A stretch of DNA of 64,000 nucleotides. Source: Amarobacter sp964507025 (GTDB lineage Bacteria > Chloroflexota > Dehalococcoidia > Tepidiformales > Tepidiformaceae). Shown in pieces: positions 50,345 to 58,924 of the stretch (its first letter is position 1; each line of letters begins with the position of its first letter). Under the pieces are notes generated by a model. It was given only the letters and a program-made list of their open reading frames with translations, did no database searches and was not told the DNA's origin. The DNA is taken from positions 186,001-250,000 of the forward strand of contig CAZDOK010000002.1 of the NCBI GenBank assembly GCA_964507025.1, given 5' to 3'. The position numbers were made by a program, and so were the translations under genes.

Positions 50345-51601
50345 TTAGAGGATGCCCGCGAAATCGTTGCCTTCCCCAAACGGACCGACGATGGCCAGCA
50401 TGGCATTGGCTGGCGCCAGGATCGCCCGGCCCACGCGGAGCACGTCATCGCGGGTGACGGCATCGATCCGCGCCACAACCTCGTCGACGGTGAGGATGTC
50501 GCCGAGGAGCAGTTCCTGTGAGCCGATCCAGCCGGCTACCGAGCGCGTGTCCTCCATGCGGAGCTGGATGCGGCCCCGGGCCATCTGCTTGCCCTTGGCC
50601 AGCTCGGCATCGGGAATACCTTCGAGCAGCTTCGCCGTCTCGGCGAGGGTCACCTCGACCGTGGTCCGGGCACTATCCGGGTCGCAGCCCGCATAGATGG
50701 TGAACGAGCCGGTATCGCGGAACTCGCTGGGGTAGGAGTGGATGTCGTACACCAGCGCGCGCTCTTCGCGGAGCTCGAGGAACAACCGGCTCGACATGCC
50801 CTCCCCCAGGATGGTACTCAGCAGATCGACGGCGAAACGGTCGGGGTGGCTGAGCGAGACGCTGGGGTAGGCGATGCAGATGTGCGCCTGCTCGGTCGGC
50901 TTGTCGCGCACAGCGAGCCGGGGTGTGCCGTTCCGGGCGAGGGCCGGGTACCAGGGCCCGGGCTCGAGGGCGGGCATGTCGCCGAGCCACCGCCGGGCCG
51001 CGGCCACCACCTCGTCGTGGTTCACGTTGCCGGCGGCGACCAGCACCAGGTTCGATGGCACATACTGCCGCCGGAAGTAGCGGGTGACCGCCGAGACGGG
51101 CAAGGCCCGGACCGTTTCGGGCGTGCCGCCCACGTTGCGCCCGATGGGCTGGCCCGGCCAGAGCGTCTCGTCGATGAGGATGCCCGCGAGCTCCGCGGGG
51201 CTGTCCTCGATGCCAGCGAGCTCTTCGAGGATGACGGCGCGCTCCTTCTCGAGCTCGGCCGGGTCCATCACCGGGTCGCGCACCATGTCGGCCAGGATGT
51301 CGATCGTTTCGAGCGCGGCCGTGTGCGGCACCTTGGCGTAGTAGACGGTGACTTCGCGGTCAGTCGCGGCATTGTGCATGCCGCCGACGCCTTCGATGGC
51401 TTCGGAAATGTCACGGGCGGTGGGGCGCCGCGATGCTCCCTTGAAGAGCATGTGCTCCAGGAAGTGCGAAAGCCCGGCCTCCTCATCCGGTTCGTAGCGG
51501 CTCCCCGCGCCGACATACACGCTGATGGTGGCGGAGCGGGTGTGCGGCATTTCGCCGGTGACGATGCGGAGGCCGTTGGAGAGGGTCGAGCGCTTGTACA
51601 T
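50345..51601 (-). CDS. M16 family zinc peptidase
   Basis: A 418-residue pitrilysin/MPP-type peptidase. The inverted zinc motif is HFLEH (46-50), and the distal Glu ligand falls in RAVILEELAGIED (about 121-133). The second half keeps the R/Y motif region (SMFLELREERALVYDIHSYPSEF, here with SR at its start). At this length it is a two-domain subunit like the processing-peptidase beta chain and common bacterial PqqL/YmxG-like enzymes. It may act on misfolded or signal peptides in the cytosol. A Crp/Fnr gene precedes it on the same strand. Confidence 0.9.
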   Translation of the reverse strand: MYKRSTLSNGLRIVTGEMPHTRSATISVYVGAGSRYEPDEEAGLSHFLEHMLFKGASRRPTARDISEAIEGVGGMHNAATDREVTVYYAKVPHTAALETIDILADMVRDPVMDPAELEKERAVILEELAGIEDSPAELAGILIDETLWPGQPIGRNVGGTPETVRALPVSAVTRYFRRQYVPSNLVLVAAGNVNHDEVVAAARRWLGDMPALEPGPWYPALARNGTPRLAVRDKPTEQAHICIAYPSVSLSHPDRFAVDLLSTILGEGMSSRLFLELREERALVYDIHSYPSEFRDTGSFTIYAGCDPDSARTTVEVTLAETAKLLEGIPDAELAKGKQMARGRIQLRMEDTRSVAGWIGSQELLLGDILTVDEVVARIDAVTRDDVLRVGRAILAPANAMLAIVGPFGEGNDFAGIL

Positions 51602-51663
51602 GGGCAGGCAGTCCGGCTATCGCCGGCGCAGAACAGCGATCTTACGGCCTCGAGTTCCCCGTG

Positions 51664-52356
51664 TCAGTCGAACGTCCGGAGCGCCTGCGCGTCCTGGATG
51701 GTCACGGCGCCGCGGCTCAGGCTGATCCAGCCATCACGAGCGAACTGGTTCAGCTGCTTGTTCACGCTTTCACGGCTCACGCCCAGCATCGAGGCGAGCT
51801 CGCCCTGGGTCACCTGGATGCGCAGCTTCTTCCGGGCGTCGCCTTCCGGGAGCGACGCGGCGAGGGTGAGCAGGTGCTTGGCAAGGCGGTGCGGCAGGTC
51901 CAGGAAGACCAGGTCGGTCACCGTCTCGTCGGTGCGGCGCAGGCGAAGCGAGAGCGTCTCGAGCAGGGCGAGCGAGGCCGCCGGGCGCTCCCGCACCCAG
52001 TTCACGAAGTCATCGCGGGAGACCACGAAGGTGCGGGTGGCCGAGGTGGCCGTGGCAGTCGCCGAACGTGGGCGGCCATCAAAGAGAGCCAGGTCGCCGA
52101 AGCAATCGCCGGGGCCCATCAGGGCGAGGGTTGCCTCGCCACCGGCGCCCGAGATGCGGCTGATGCGCACGCGGCCCTCGACGACGACGTAGAGCGCATC
52201 GCCCGGGTCGCCTTCGTGGAAGATGGTGGTGCCGGCCGCGAAGCGGCGGACGCGGCCCCGGGCGGCGAGCGCCTTCAGGTCGTCATCGGGCAGGCGCGCA
52301 AGGAGCGGCAGGTCGCGGATATAGGCGTCATTTGTCGCGGATTCGGGCGTGGCCAC
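51664..52356 (-). CDS. Crp/Fnr family transcriptional regulator
   Basis: A 230-residue regulator from GTG 52356, chosen because CAGGAG stands 8 nt before it. A cNMP-binding-type domain spans about 12-125 (FHEGDPGDALYVVVEGRVRISR; GPGDCFGDLALFDGRPRSATATA, close to the cAMP-binding consensus with Glu and Arg) and a Crp-type HTH 145-220 (VTQGELASMLGVSRESVNKQLNQF). The GDLALFDGRPRSATA sequence fits real cyclic-nucleotide binding better than the other regulator in this window. It could bind the TGTG-N8-CACA sites reported here, one of which may lie in its own promoter. Confidence 0.9.
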   Translation of the reverse strand: MATPESATNDAYIRDLPLLARLPDDDLKALAARGRVRRFAAGTTIFHEGDPGDALYVVVEGRVRISRISGAGGEATLALMGPGDCFGDLALFDGRPRSATATATSATRTFVVSRDDFVNWVRERPAASLALLETLSLRLRRTDETVTDLVFLDLPHRLAKHLLTLAASLPEGDARKKLRIQVTQGELASMLGVSRESVNKQLNQFARDGWISLSRGAVTIQDAQALRTFD

Positions 52357-52412
52357 GGTGTGAACTCCTGGGCCGAAGTTGTACCACCGCGCTCCGGTTC
52401 GAGCCACCACTC

Positions 52413-52468
52413 TGTGATGCGCATCTCGAATGGAGTTCGGCGTGTGTGAACGTGCTTAACGTAGCACG
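52413..52468. promoter_or_regulatory. Degenerate Crp-like site and an 18-bp palindrome
   Basis: TGTGATGCGCATCTCG (52413-52428) matches the Crp-like consensus in eight of ten positions, 57 nt before the regulator's start, so it could mediate autoregulation. CGTGCTTAACGTAGCACG (52451-52468) is an inverted repeat with 6-bp arms, in the gap shared with the small-gene pair at 52529. Confidence 0.35.
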
Positions 52469-52528
52469 CCGCAAGGCTGCTGCACGCTCGAAGTACGACA
52501 TGGCCCGGACGGCCACGAGGAGCAAGAC

Positions 52529-52729
52529 ATGGAACTGTATCACCTGGAGGAATGGGCGCGGGCCCGGCACGACGAAACCGTCCTGGCCCTCCGGCGGGCG
52601 CAGCAGCTCGGCCTCTTGGACAGGCCGGCGCGGCCACCGCGACGCGGGCTCGCGCGATTCTTCTTCGCTCGAACTACCTCTAGCAACAACGCCGCCGGTC
52701 CGCCGGCGATCACCCGCGAGGCGAGCTAA
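52529..52729 (+). CDS. Small protein, first of a tandem paralogous pair
   Basis: A 66-residue basic protein, MELYHLEEWARARHDETVLA with LRRAQ following, then a Pro/Arg-rich stretch (DRPARPPRRGLARFFF). AGGAGCAAGAC precedes the ATG. The pattern E-(W/Y)-A-(R/K)-N9-(L)R(R/K)AQ is shared at identical spacing with the next gene. No family is recognised. It is divergent from the Crp/Fnr regulator. Confidence 0.6.
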   Translation: MELYHLEEWARARHDETVLALRRAQQLGLLDRPARPPRRGLARFFFARTTSSNNAAGPPAITREAS

Positions 52730-52760
52730 CCGGCTCGCTTCAGGAAAGGAGCCCACGGAG

Positions 52761-52952
52761 ATGATGCACCTGACCTTCCACGAATATGCGAAGAGCGAGA
52801 TGTACCGGCGCGAGGCCGGCCTCCGGAAGGCCCAGCTGAACGGGACGGCCTATGAAGTGAGGCCGAAACGCCGCCTGCCCTGGCCGTGGCGGAAGGACCG
52901 CGGGACACAGCCCCCAGGGGTGCGTCTCCAGCCGGGCGTCCAGGGACGATAA
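52761..52952 (+). CDS. Small protein, second of a tandem paralogous pair
   Basis: A 63-residue basic protein, MMHLTFHEYAKSEMYRREAG, then LRKAQ and an Arg/Pro/Trp-rich tail (RPKRRLPWPWRK). AAAGGAG precedes the ATG at 52761 (a second ATG follows at once). It lies 31 nt after its paralogue. The helical front and basic, Pro-rich back suggest membrane or nucleic-acid contact, but nothing more can be said. Confidence 0.6.
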   Translation: MMHLTFHEYAKSEMYRREAGLRKAQLNGTAYEVRPKRRLPWPWRKDRGTQPPGVRLQPGVQGR

Positions 52953-53018
52953 GCACGAGATGCAGGGTGCCTGGCCGCCGGCGGGAGTCCATTCCCCGCT
53001 TGAGGCCGGCACCACTGC

Positions 53019-55703
53019 CTATGCGGCGCCTTCGAGCGCATGCCGCGCGCGCGGCGGGCGCGGCCTGACGAGCTTGTGAAGCTCCAGGGCCACCAGGATG
53101 GTCGATGCGACCGCGATGATTCGCAGCCACGAGTCGAGCTCGATCGGCTCGATGCGAAGGATGTACTGCGTGGGAGGCAGGTAGAGCGCCGCCACATGGA
53201 CGCTCACAGCGGCGGCCGTGGCGATGAGCAGGAAGCGATTCGAAAACGGGCTCTTCCGGAAGGCCGAGAGGTACTCCGAGCGGCAGTTGCCCACATGGAA
53301 GACCTCGAAGATGACCAGCCCGGTCAGCGCCGCGGAGCGCGCGTACTCGAGGGTCTCACCTGAGTGCAGCTCCCACCGGAACAGCACCAGGATCCCGCCG
53401 CCCATCACCAGCGCCGTCAGTGCGGTCCGTTCCCAGAGCAGGCGCGAAAGGATGCCCTCCGCGCGGGCTCGGGGCGGCCGCTGGAGAATGTCCCGGTCGC
53501 CCGGTTCGAAAGCGAGTGCCACGTGCTGGATCCCGTTCGTGACCAGGTTGAGCCACAGGAGCTGCGCCGCCAGTAGCGGGAGATCCCAGCCCAGGATGAG
53601 CGCAGTGAGGATGAGTGCAATCTCGGCCGCCCCGGTTGAGAGCAGGAAGAACGAGACGTTGCGGAGGTTGTCGAAGGTCACCCGGCCCTGGCTCACCGCA
53701 GCGTAGATGCTGACGAAGTTGTCGTCGGCCAGGACCATGTCGGCGGCCTCGCGGGCGACATCGGTGCCGGAAAGCCCCATGGCGACTCCCAAATCGGCCA
53801 CGCGCAGCGCGGGCGCATCATTCACGCCATCGCCGGTCACGGCCACCACGTTGCCCTCGCGCTGCAATGCCTGCACCACGCGCAACTTGTGGTCGGGCGA
53901 CATTCGGGCACACACGGTGACCGACTTCATGAGTGCACTGAGCTCCTCGTCGCTCATCCCCTCGATTTCGCGGCCCTCCACGGCAGTGGAGGTTTCACCC
54001 GCGATGCCGAGCTGCCTGGCGATTGCGAGGGCCGTCGAGGCATGGTCGCCGGTGATCATGACCACGCGGATGCCCGCGTCGAGACAACCGCGGACTGCCT
54101 CGAGCACGCCCTCGCGGGGCGGGTCCATCATGGCCTCGAAGCCCAGGTAGGTCAGGCCGATCGGGTCGCGCGGGGGTTCCTCGCCCTGCCGCAGTGACCC
54201 GTAGGCCATGGCCAGCACGCGAAGGCCGCGCTTTGCCGCTGCATCCGTCGCCGCCTGCACCTGCGCGCGGTCGATGGGTTCGCGGCGGCCGCCGACGTGG
54301 ACTGTTTCACACATGTCGAGGATCCGCTCGGGAGCTCCCTTCACGAAAAACAGGCGGGAACCGGAAAACTCGCGGACCGAGCCCGAGTAGCGAAGCTCTG
54401 GTTCGAAAGGCACGTCGAAGACAGGTTGGTAGACCGCACGTGTTTCGAGGTGGTCGATTCCAAAAGCCTCCGCGGCCACCAGGAGCGCGGTCTCGGTCGG
54501 GTCGCCCTCAGGTACCCAGGTATCATCCTCGCGCAAGAGCCTCGCCTCGTTCGCGAGGACGCCCGCGATGAGCGTGAGACCGAGCGCGCTGCCCTGCTGG
54601 GTGGCTCCCTTGCCCGGGATGTGGGAGCCCTCGGCCGTCCACACTTCGAGCACCGTCATTTCGTTCTGCGTGAGCGTGCCGGTCTTGTCGGAGCCGATGA
54701 CGGTGGTGCTGCCGAGCGTCTCGACCGCGGGGAGGTGGCGGATGATGGCCTTCCGCGTGGCCATCCGCCGCACGCCGATCGCCAGGGTGATGGTGAAGGC
54801 AACCGGCAGTCCCTCCGGAGTCGCCGAGACCGCGAGTGCCACGGCTACCTTGAGCATCTCGGAGCCGGAGTTGCCCTGGAGCACCCCTATCGCGAACGAC
54901 AGGACCGAGACGACAGCCACAGCCACGCCGATGATCGCGGCGAGCCGTCCCAGGCGATGCTGGAGCGGCGTTTCCGGCGTCTTCTCGCGCCGCATCGTTT
55001 CAGCGATCTGGCCGACCGCCGTCGCGACACCGGTCGCGACCACGACACCGCTGGCGCGTCCGCTCCGGACGATGGTGCCGGCGCGCGCCATGTTGAACTG
55101 ATCGCCGATGGGGGCGTCAGCGGGCGCGATGCCGGGGTGCTTGGCTGCGGCGGTGGATTCCCCCGTGAGGATCGCCTCTTCGATAAGGAGGCTGTTGGCG
55201 TCGAGCAGCCGGATATCGGCGGGGACACGCACGCCGGATTCCAGCAGAACGCGATCGCCCGGAACGAGCAGGCGGCTTTCGAGGTGGATCGGTTGGCCGC
55301 CACGCACGGCCACCGCCTTGTGGCTGAGGAGAGCGGAAAGCGAGCGCACGGCCCGCTCGGCGCCCGATTCCTGCACCAGGCCGATGATGGCGTTGAGCAG
55401 CACGACCGCGAGGATGATCCCCGTATCGATCCACTCCTCGAGCAGCGCCGTGACGCCGGCCGCGGCCACCAGGATGTAGATCAGGGGGCTCATGAACTGG
55501 TGGACCAAGATGATGAGCGGGCCAGGCGGCTCGGGCTCCGGGAGGGCATTCGGTCCGTAGCGCTCAAGCCGGGCATCTGCCTCGCGCGGATCGAGCCCTG
55601 ATTCGGGCGAATCAACCATCGCCACGACGGCTTCTTCGTCGAGGGCGTGCCATGCTTCGCCGTTGGCCGGCCCCATGCCGGCCCCGTTCGCCGGGGGGCT
55701 CAT
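53019..55703 (-). CDS. P-type cation-transporting ATPase (Ca2+/PacL-like)
   Basis: An 894-residue P2-type ATPase. In order: N-terminal cation-ATPase domain (GLDPREADARLERYGPNALP), actuator with LTGEST near residue 180, helix 4 with the ion motif SATPEGLPVAF, the phosphorylation motif SDKTGTLTQNE near 338, the hinge TGDGVNDAP near 620, and four to six C-terminal helices. PEGLP in helix 4 is typical of Ca2+-type and related pumps. A short C-terminal tail after the last helix is basic. Its ATG overlaps the stop of the upstream universal stress protein gene (ATGA), so they are coupled. Confidence 0.92.
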   Translation of the reverse strand: MSPPANGAGMGPANGEAWHALDEEAVVAMVDSPESGLDPREADARLERYGPNALPEPEPPGPLIILVHQFMSPLIYILVAAAGVTALLEEWIDTGIILAVVLLNAIIGLVQESGAERAVRSLSALLSHKAVAVRGGQPIHLESRLLVPGDRVLLESGVRVPADIRLLDANSLLIEEAILTGESTAAAKHPGIAPADAPIGDQFNMARAGTIVRSGRASGVVVATGVATAVGQIAETMRREKTPETPLQHRLGRLAAIIGVAVAVVSVLSFAIGVLQGNSGSEMLKVAVALAVSATPEGLPVAFTITLAIGVRRMATRKAIIRHLPAVETLGSTTVIGSDKTGTLTQNEMTVLEVWTAEGSHIPGKGATQQGSALGLTLIAGVLANEARLLREDDTWVPEGDPTETALLVAAEAFGIDHLETRAVYQPVFDVPFEPELRYSGSVREFSGSRLFFVKGAPERILDMCETVHVGGRREPIDRAQVQAATDAAAKRGLRVLAMAYGSLRQGEEPPRDPIGLTYLGFEAMMDPPREGVLEAVRGCLDAGIRVVMITGDHASTALAIARQLGIAGETSTAVEGREIEGMSDEELSALMKSVTVCARMSPDHKLRVVQALQREGNVVAVTGDGVNDAPALRVADLGVAMGLSGTDVAREAADMVLADDNFVSIYAAVSQGRVTFDNLRNVSFFLLSTGAAEIALILTALILGWDLPLLAAQLLWLNLVTNGIQHVALAFEPGDRDILQRPPRARAEGILSRLLWERTALTALVMGGGILVLFRWELHSGETLEYARSAALTGLVIFEVFHVGNCRSEYLSAFRKSPFSNRFLLIATAAAVSVHVAALYLPPTQYILRIEPIELDSWLRIIAVASTILVALELHKLVRPRPPRARHALEGAA

Positions 55704-56518
55704 TGCCCGCAGAGAATGACCGGCAGGTCCGAGCGCTCGACCGTGCCGAGCGCGACGCTCCCCAGGAAGAGGTGAAGGCTGCGACCGCGCCCGTGAGTCC
55801 CCATCGCGATCGCGCTGGCGCCCGCTTCGTGCGCCGCCCGGACAATCGCGTGTTCGGTCCGTTCGAACTCCTCCGCGCGGATCACGCCGACCGAGGAGGG
55901 GATGCAGCCGGGCAGCATCGCCTGCGCGGCGCGGCAGGTGGCCTCGCGGCGTTCGAGCTCGATCGTCAGCGGCGCATCGGCGAGCGCCGCCACGTATACG
56001 CCAATCACCGAGACGGGCATGCACGACGATTCGAGGATGGGCCCAAGCTTCACGAACGCCGACCGCGATGCAGGGCTGCCATCGGTGGTGATCGCCAGTC
56101 GGTACGTGCCTGCCGTCGAGGCCGGCCCGGCAGCCGGCCCGGTCACGAAGACAGGGCAGGGCGTCTTGCGGAGCACATTGATGGCCGTGCTCCCGAAGAT
56201 AGCATGGCGCACTGCGCCAACTCCGCGCGAGTCCATGGCGATGAGCGACGCCCCGGATTCCGCGGCCACCCGAGCGATGGCCGTCGCGGTGTCCTCATCC
56301 TTGCCGCGGCGAGCCACGATGACGCGCCCGCCGATGCCGTGCTCCGAGAGCGCCGCATGGAGCGCCTGCTTCTCATTGCTGTCATCGTTGACCGGGCTCT
56401 CGTTCTCGTAGATGCGGCTCAGCGCGATCTCCATCCCGGCGGCACGGGCGAAGGCGGCCGCGTGCGGGAGAACGTGGAGCGATTGGTGAGAGCCATCGGT
56501 AGTGCAGAGCATCAGCAT
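55700..56518 (-). CDS. Universal stress protein, tandem UspA domains
   Basis: A 272-residue protein made of two Usp domains. Each carries the ATP-binding G-2X-G-9X-G(S) pattern: MDSRGVGAVRHAIFGSTAIN (about residues 95-114) and MGTHGRGRSLHLFLGSVALG (about 238-257). Usp proteins bind ATP and modulate stress or ion transport in the cytosol. It is coupled by a 4-nt overlap to the P-type ATPase gene, which suggests it regulates that pump, and it is divergent from the KimA-like permease gene. Confidence 0.88.
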   Translation of the reverse strand: MLMLCTTDGSHQSLHVLPHAAAFARAAGMEIALSRIYENESPVNDDSNEKQALHAALSEHGIGGRVIVARRGKDEDTATAIARVAAESGASLIAMDSRGVGAVRHAIFGSTAINVLRKTPCPVFVTGPAAGPASTAGTYRLAITTDGSPASRSAFVKLGPILESSCMPVSVIGVYVAALADAPLTIELERREATCRAAQAMLPGCIPSSVGVIRAEEFERTEHAIVRAAHEAGASAIAMGTHGRGRSLHLFLGSVALGTVERSDLPVILCGQ

Positions 56519-56679
56519 GTCGCGTTCATCCTATCGTGATGGGGCGTGAGCGGCAGTCCCACCCGGGCCGTGCCGCGGGTACCGCCTGGACGTTTCGGCG
56601 GGAGGTGAGGTGGGCGAACGCTCCCGCGGGGCAATTGCGAAACGGGCGATGGGCGCGTGCGTCAGATCGTGCCCGGGGG

Positions 56680-56685
56680 TAGTCT
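56680..56685 (+). promoter_or_regulatory. TAGTCT -10 box, leaderless start of the permease gene
   Basis: TAGTCT ends 7 nt before ATG 56693 with no Shine-Dalgarno, as at the ruvB and other starts in this window, so the mRNA probably begins at or next to the ATG. Confidence 0.35.
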
Positions 56686-56692
56686 ACCGTCT

Positions 56693-58777
56693 ATGCCAGC
56701 TTCGGGCGGCGGTCCCCAATATACCCCGGCCACCGACAAGCAGGGGCGCGTCTCGCGATACCGCGTCGAACTCCCGCGCGCCGGCATCGTAGAGACCGGG
56801 AAAGGCCACTTCGAGGCCACCGAATACGCCGAACGCCGCTCGGGCTGGGGCGGCCGGTTGCTCGACCTAAAGGATCGCGTGATCGGCACGAGCGTCTCGA
56901 GCGCGCGTCTCGCCGAGCAGCGCCTCAGCAAGAAGGTCGCGCTCGCCGTCTTCTCCTCTGATGCGCTTTCATCGACGGCCTACGCAACCCAGGAGATCAT
57001 TCTGATCCTGGTGATCGCGGGCACGGCACACATCAACCTCAGCCTGCCCATCGCCCTCGCGATCACGGCGTTGCTGGCGGTGGTCGTCGTTTCGTACAGC
57101 CAGCTCATCCGGGCCTACCCCGCGGGTGGCGGCGCCTACATCGTGGCCATGGAGAACCTGGGCAAGGTCGCCGGTATCACCGCCGGGGCGGCACTGCTGA
57201 TCGACTACACTCTCACGGTCTCGGTCTCGATCGCGGCCTCCGTCGAAGCCATCGCCTCGGCGGCCCCATCAACGCACGACTTTGCCGTGCCGCTCGCCAT
57301 CGTCCTCGTGCTGGTGATTGCCCTCGGCAACCTGCGTGGCATTCGGGAATCGGGCACCGTCTTCGCCATCCCCACCTACGGCTTCGTCTTCATCCTGGGA
57401 GCCACCATCGTCGGAGGCATGATCAAGGTCTTCCTGAGCGATGACCCGAACGTCCTCGAGACGGGCGACCCGCAGCGGCAGATCGAGCAGACCGGCAACG
57501 TGCTCCTCTGGTTCCTGGTCCTCCGCGCGTTCTCGGCGGGGTGCGCCGCGCTCACCGGTGTCGAGGCGATATCAAATGGCGTCTCGGCGTTCAAACCGCC
57601 GGAGTGGAGGAACGCCATCATCACCATGGCTGCCATGGGGCTCCTCCTCGGGTTCCTCTTCCTGGGGACTACGCTCCTGGCCCGCCACTTCGGCATCGTG
57701 TACGAAGAAGGCGACCGCGAGACCGTGATGTCGCAGGTGGGCGCCGAAGTCTTCGGGCGCAACCTGTTCTACTACATGCTCCAGGGATTCACGGCGGGCA
57801 TCCTCTTCCTGGCGGCGAACACCGCGTTCAACGGCTTCCCGCTGCTTGCTGCCGTCATCGCGCGCGATGGCTACCTCCCGCGGGTCTTCCACCAGCGAGG
57901 CAACCGCCTCGTCTTCAGCTACGGGATCGGCGCGTTGACGGCCGGGTCGGTGCTGCTCCTCGTGGCCTTTAACGCCACAACCACGCGGCTCATCCCGCTC
58001 TACGCCTTCGGCGTGTTCCTTTGCTTCACCCTGGCCCAGGCGGGCCTCGTCCGCCGCTGGTTCCGGCTGAAGCCGCCCGGCTGGCAGCGGTCGGCAGCCA
58101 TCAACGGGTTCGGCGCAGTGGTCACGGGTGTGGTGATGATCATCATCGTGGTCACCAAGTTCAGCCAGGGTGGCTGGCTCGTCGTCGTGGCGGTGCCGCT
58201 CGCCAGCATCGTCATCTGGCGGATCGGCGGCTTCTATCGGACCCTCCAGCGCACGCTCTTCGTTTCGCCGGATGCCCAGCTGGAGATCCAGCCGAGGGGC
58301 GAAGCACGTGTGCCCGTGATTGTCCCCGTGGAAGACGTGAACCTGGCGACGGTCATGACGCTCGGCGCGGCCTGCGAGCGCTCCCGCGATGTCACCGCCG
58401 TTCACGTGGTGGTCGACCCGGATGCGCCCTCGACGGTCGAGGAACGCTGGAACCGGCAGTTCCCGGCCATCCCGCTCGTGGTCATTGATTCGCCCTACAG
58501 GAACGTCGGCGACCCTATCGCCCGCTACGTGGACGACCGCCTGAAGAGCGCGCCCCACGAAGTCACCGTGATGGTCCCGCTGCTGGAGGGCCACCGCTGG
58601 TACCAGCGGCCCCTGGTGAACCAGAGTCTGAAACGGCTGACCCACATGCTCCGCCAGCGGCGCCACGTCGAAGTGGCGACGGTGCCATTCGGCGTCGGAA
58701 GCCGTGGCCGAAGACGGCGCTGGCGGCACCCCTTCCGCCGCCGCGACCCGTTCGAGCGGCGCCTCCGCAAGGGCTGA
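56693..58777 (+). CDS. KimA-like APC family potassium permease
   Basis: A 694-residue APC-superfamily transporter. The opening RLLDLKDRVIGTSVSSARLAEQRLSKKVALAVFSSDALSSTAYATQE region (about 50-100) and RAYPAGGGAYIVAMENLG (near 140) match KimA/YdaO-type K+ importers. Twelve helices run to about 520, and a soluble C-terminal domain (540-694, VPVIVPVEDVNLATVMTLGAA) follows, the part that binds c-di-AMP in KimA. So K+ uptake gated by a nucleotide is likely. The start at 56693 is favoured by the TAGTCT box; GTG 56657 is an alternative. Confidence 0.82.
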   Translation: MPASGGGPQYTPATDKQGRVSRYRVELPRAGIVETGKGHFEATEYAERRSGWGGRLLDLKDRVIGTSVSSARLAEQRLSKKVALAVFSSDALSSTAYATQEIILILVIAGTAHINLSLPIALAITALLAVVVVSYSQLIRAYPAGGGAYIVAMENLGKVAGITAGAALLIDYTLTVSVSIAASVEAIASAAPSTHDFAVPLAIVLVLVIALGNLRGIRESGTVFAIPTYGFVFILGATIVGGMIKVFLSDDPNVLETGDPQRQIEQTGNVLLWFLVLRAFSAGCAALTGVEAISNGVSAFKPPEWRNAIITMAAMGLLLGFLFLGTTLLARHFGIVYEEGDRETVMSQVGAEVFGRNLFYYMLQGFTAGILFLAANTAFNGFPLLAAVIARDGYLPRVFHQRGNRLVFSYGIGALTAGSVLLLVAFNATTTRLIPLYAFGVFLCFTLAQAGLVRRWFRLKPPGWQRSAAINGFGAVVTGVVMIIIVVTKFSQGGWLVVVAVPLASIVIWRIGGFYRTLQRTLFVSPDAQLEIQPRGEARVPVIVPVEDVNLATVMTLGAACERSRDVTAVHVVVDPDAPSTVEERWNRQFPAIPLVVIDSPYRNVGDPIARYVDDRLKSAPHEVTVMVPLLEGHRWYQRPLVNQSLKRLTHMLRQRRHVEVATVPFGVGSRGRRRRWRHPFRRRDPFERRLRKG

Positions 58778-58924
58778 CCCCCGCGCGGCGCCGGTGAATC
58801 GCCCAATTTGGGGGTTTCCTCCTACAGAGTTGACGAAACTCCCACCGTAGGATCAGCTACGCTTCCGGCGGGGTGGTCCAGCTGCGAACCATCCCAGCCC
58901 GCCGGCAGAGGAGCCCCCCCCGCT

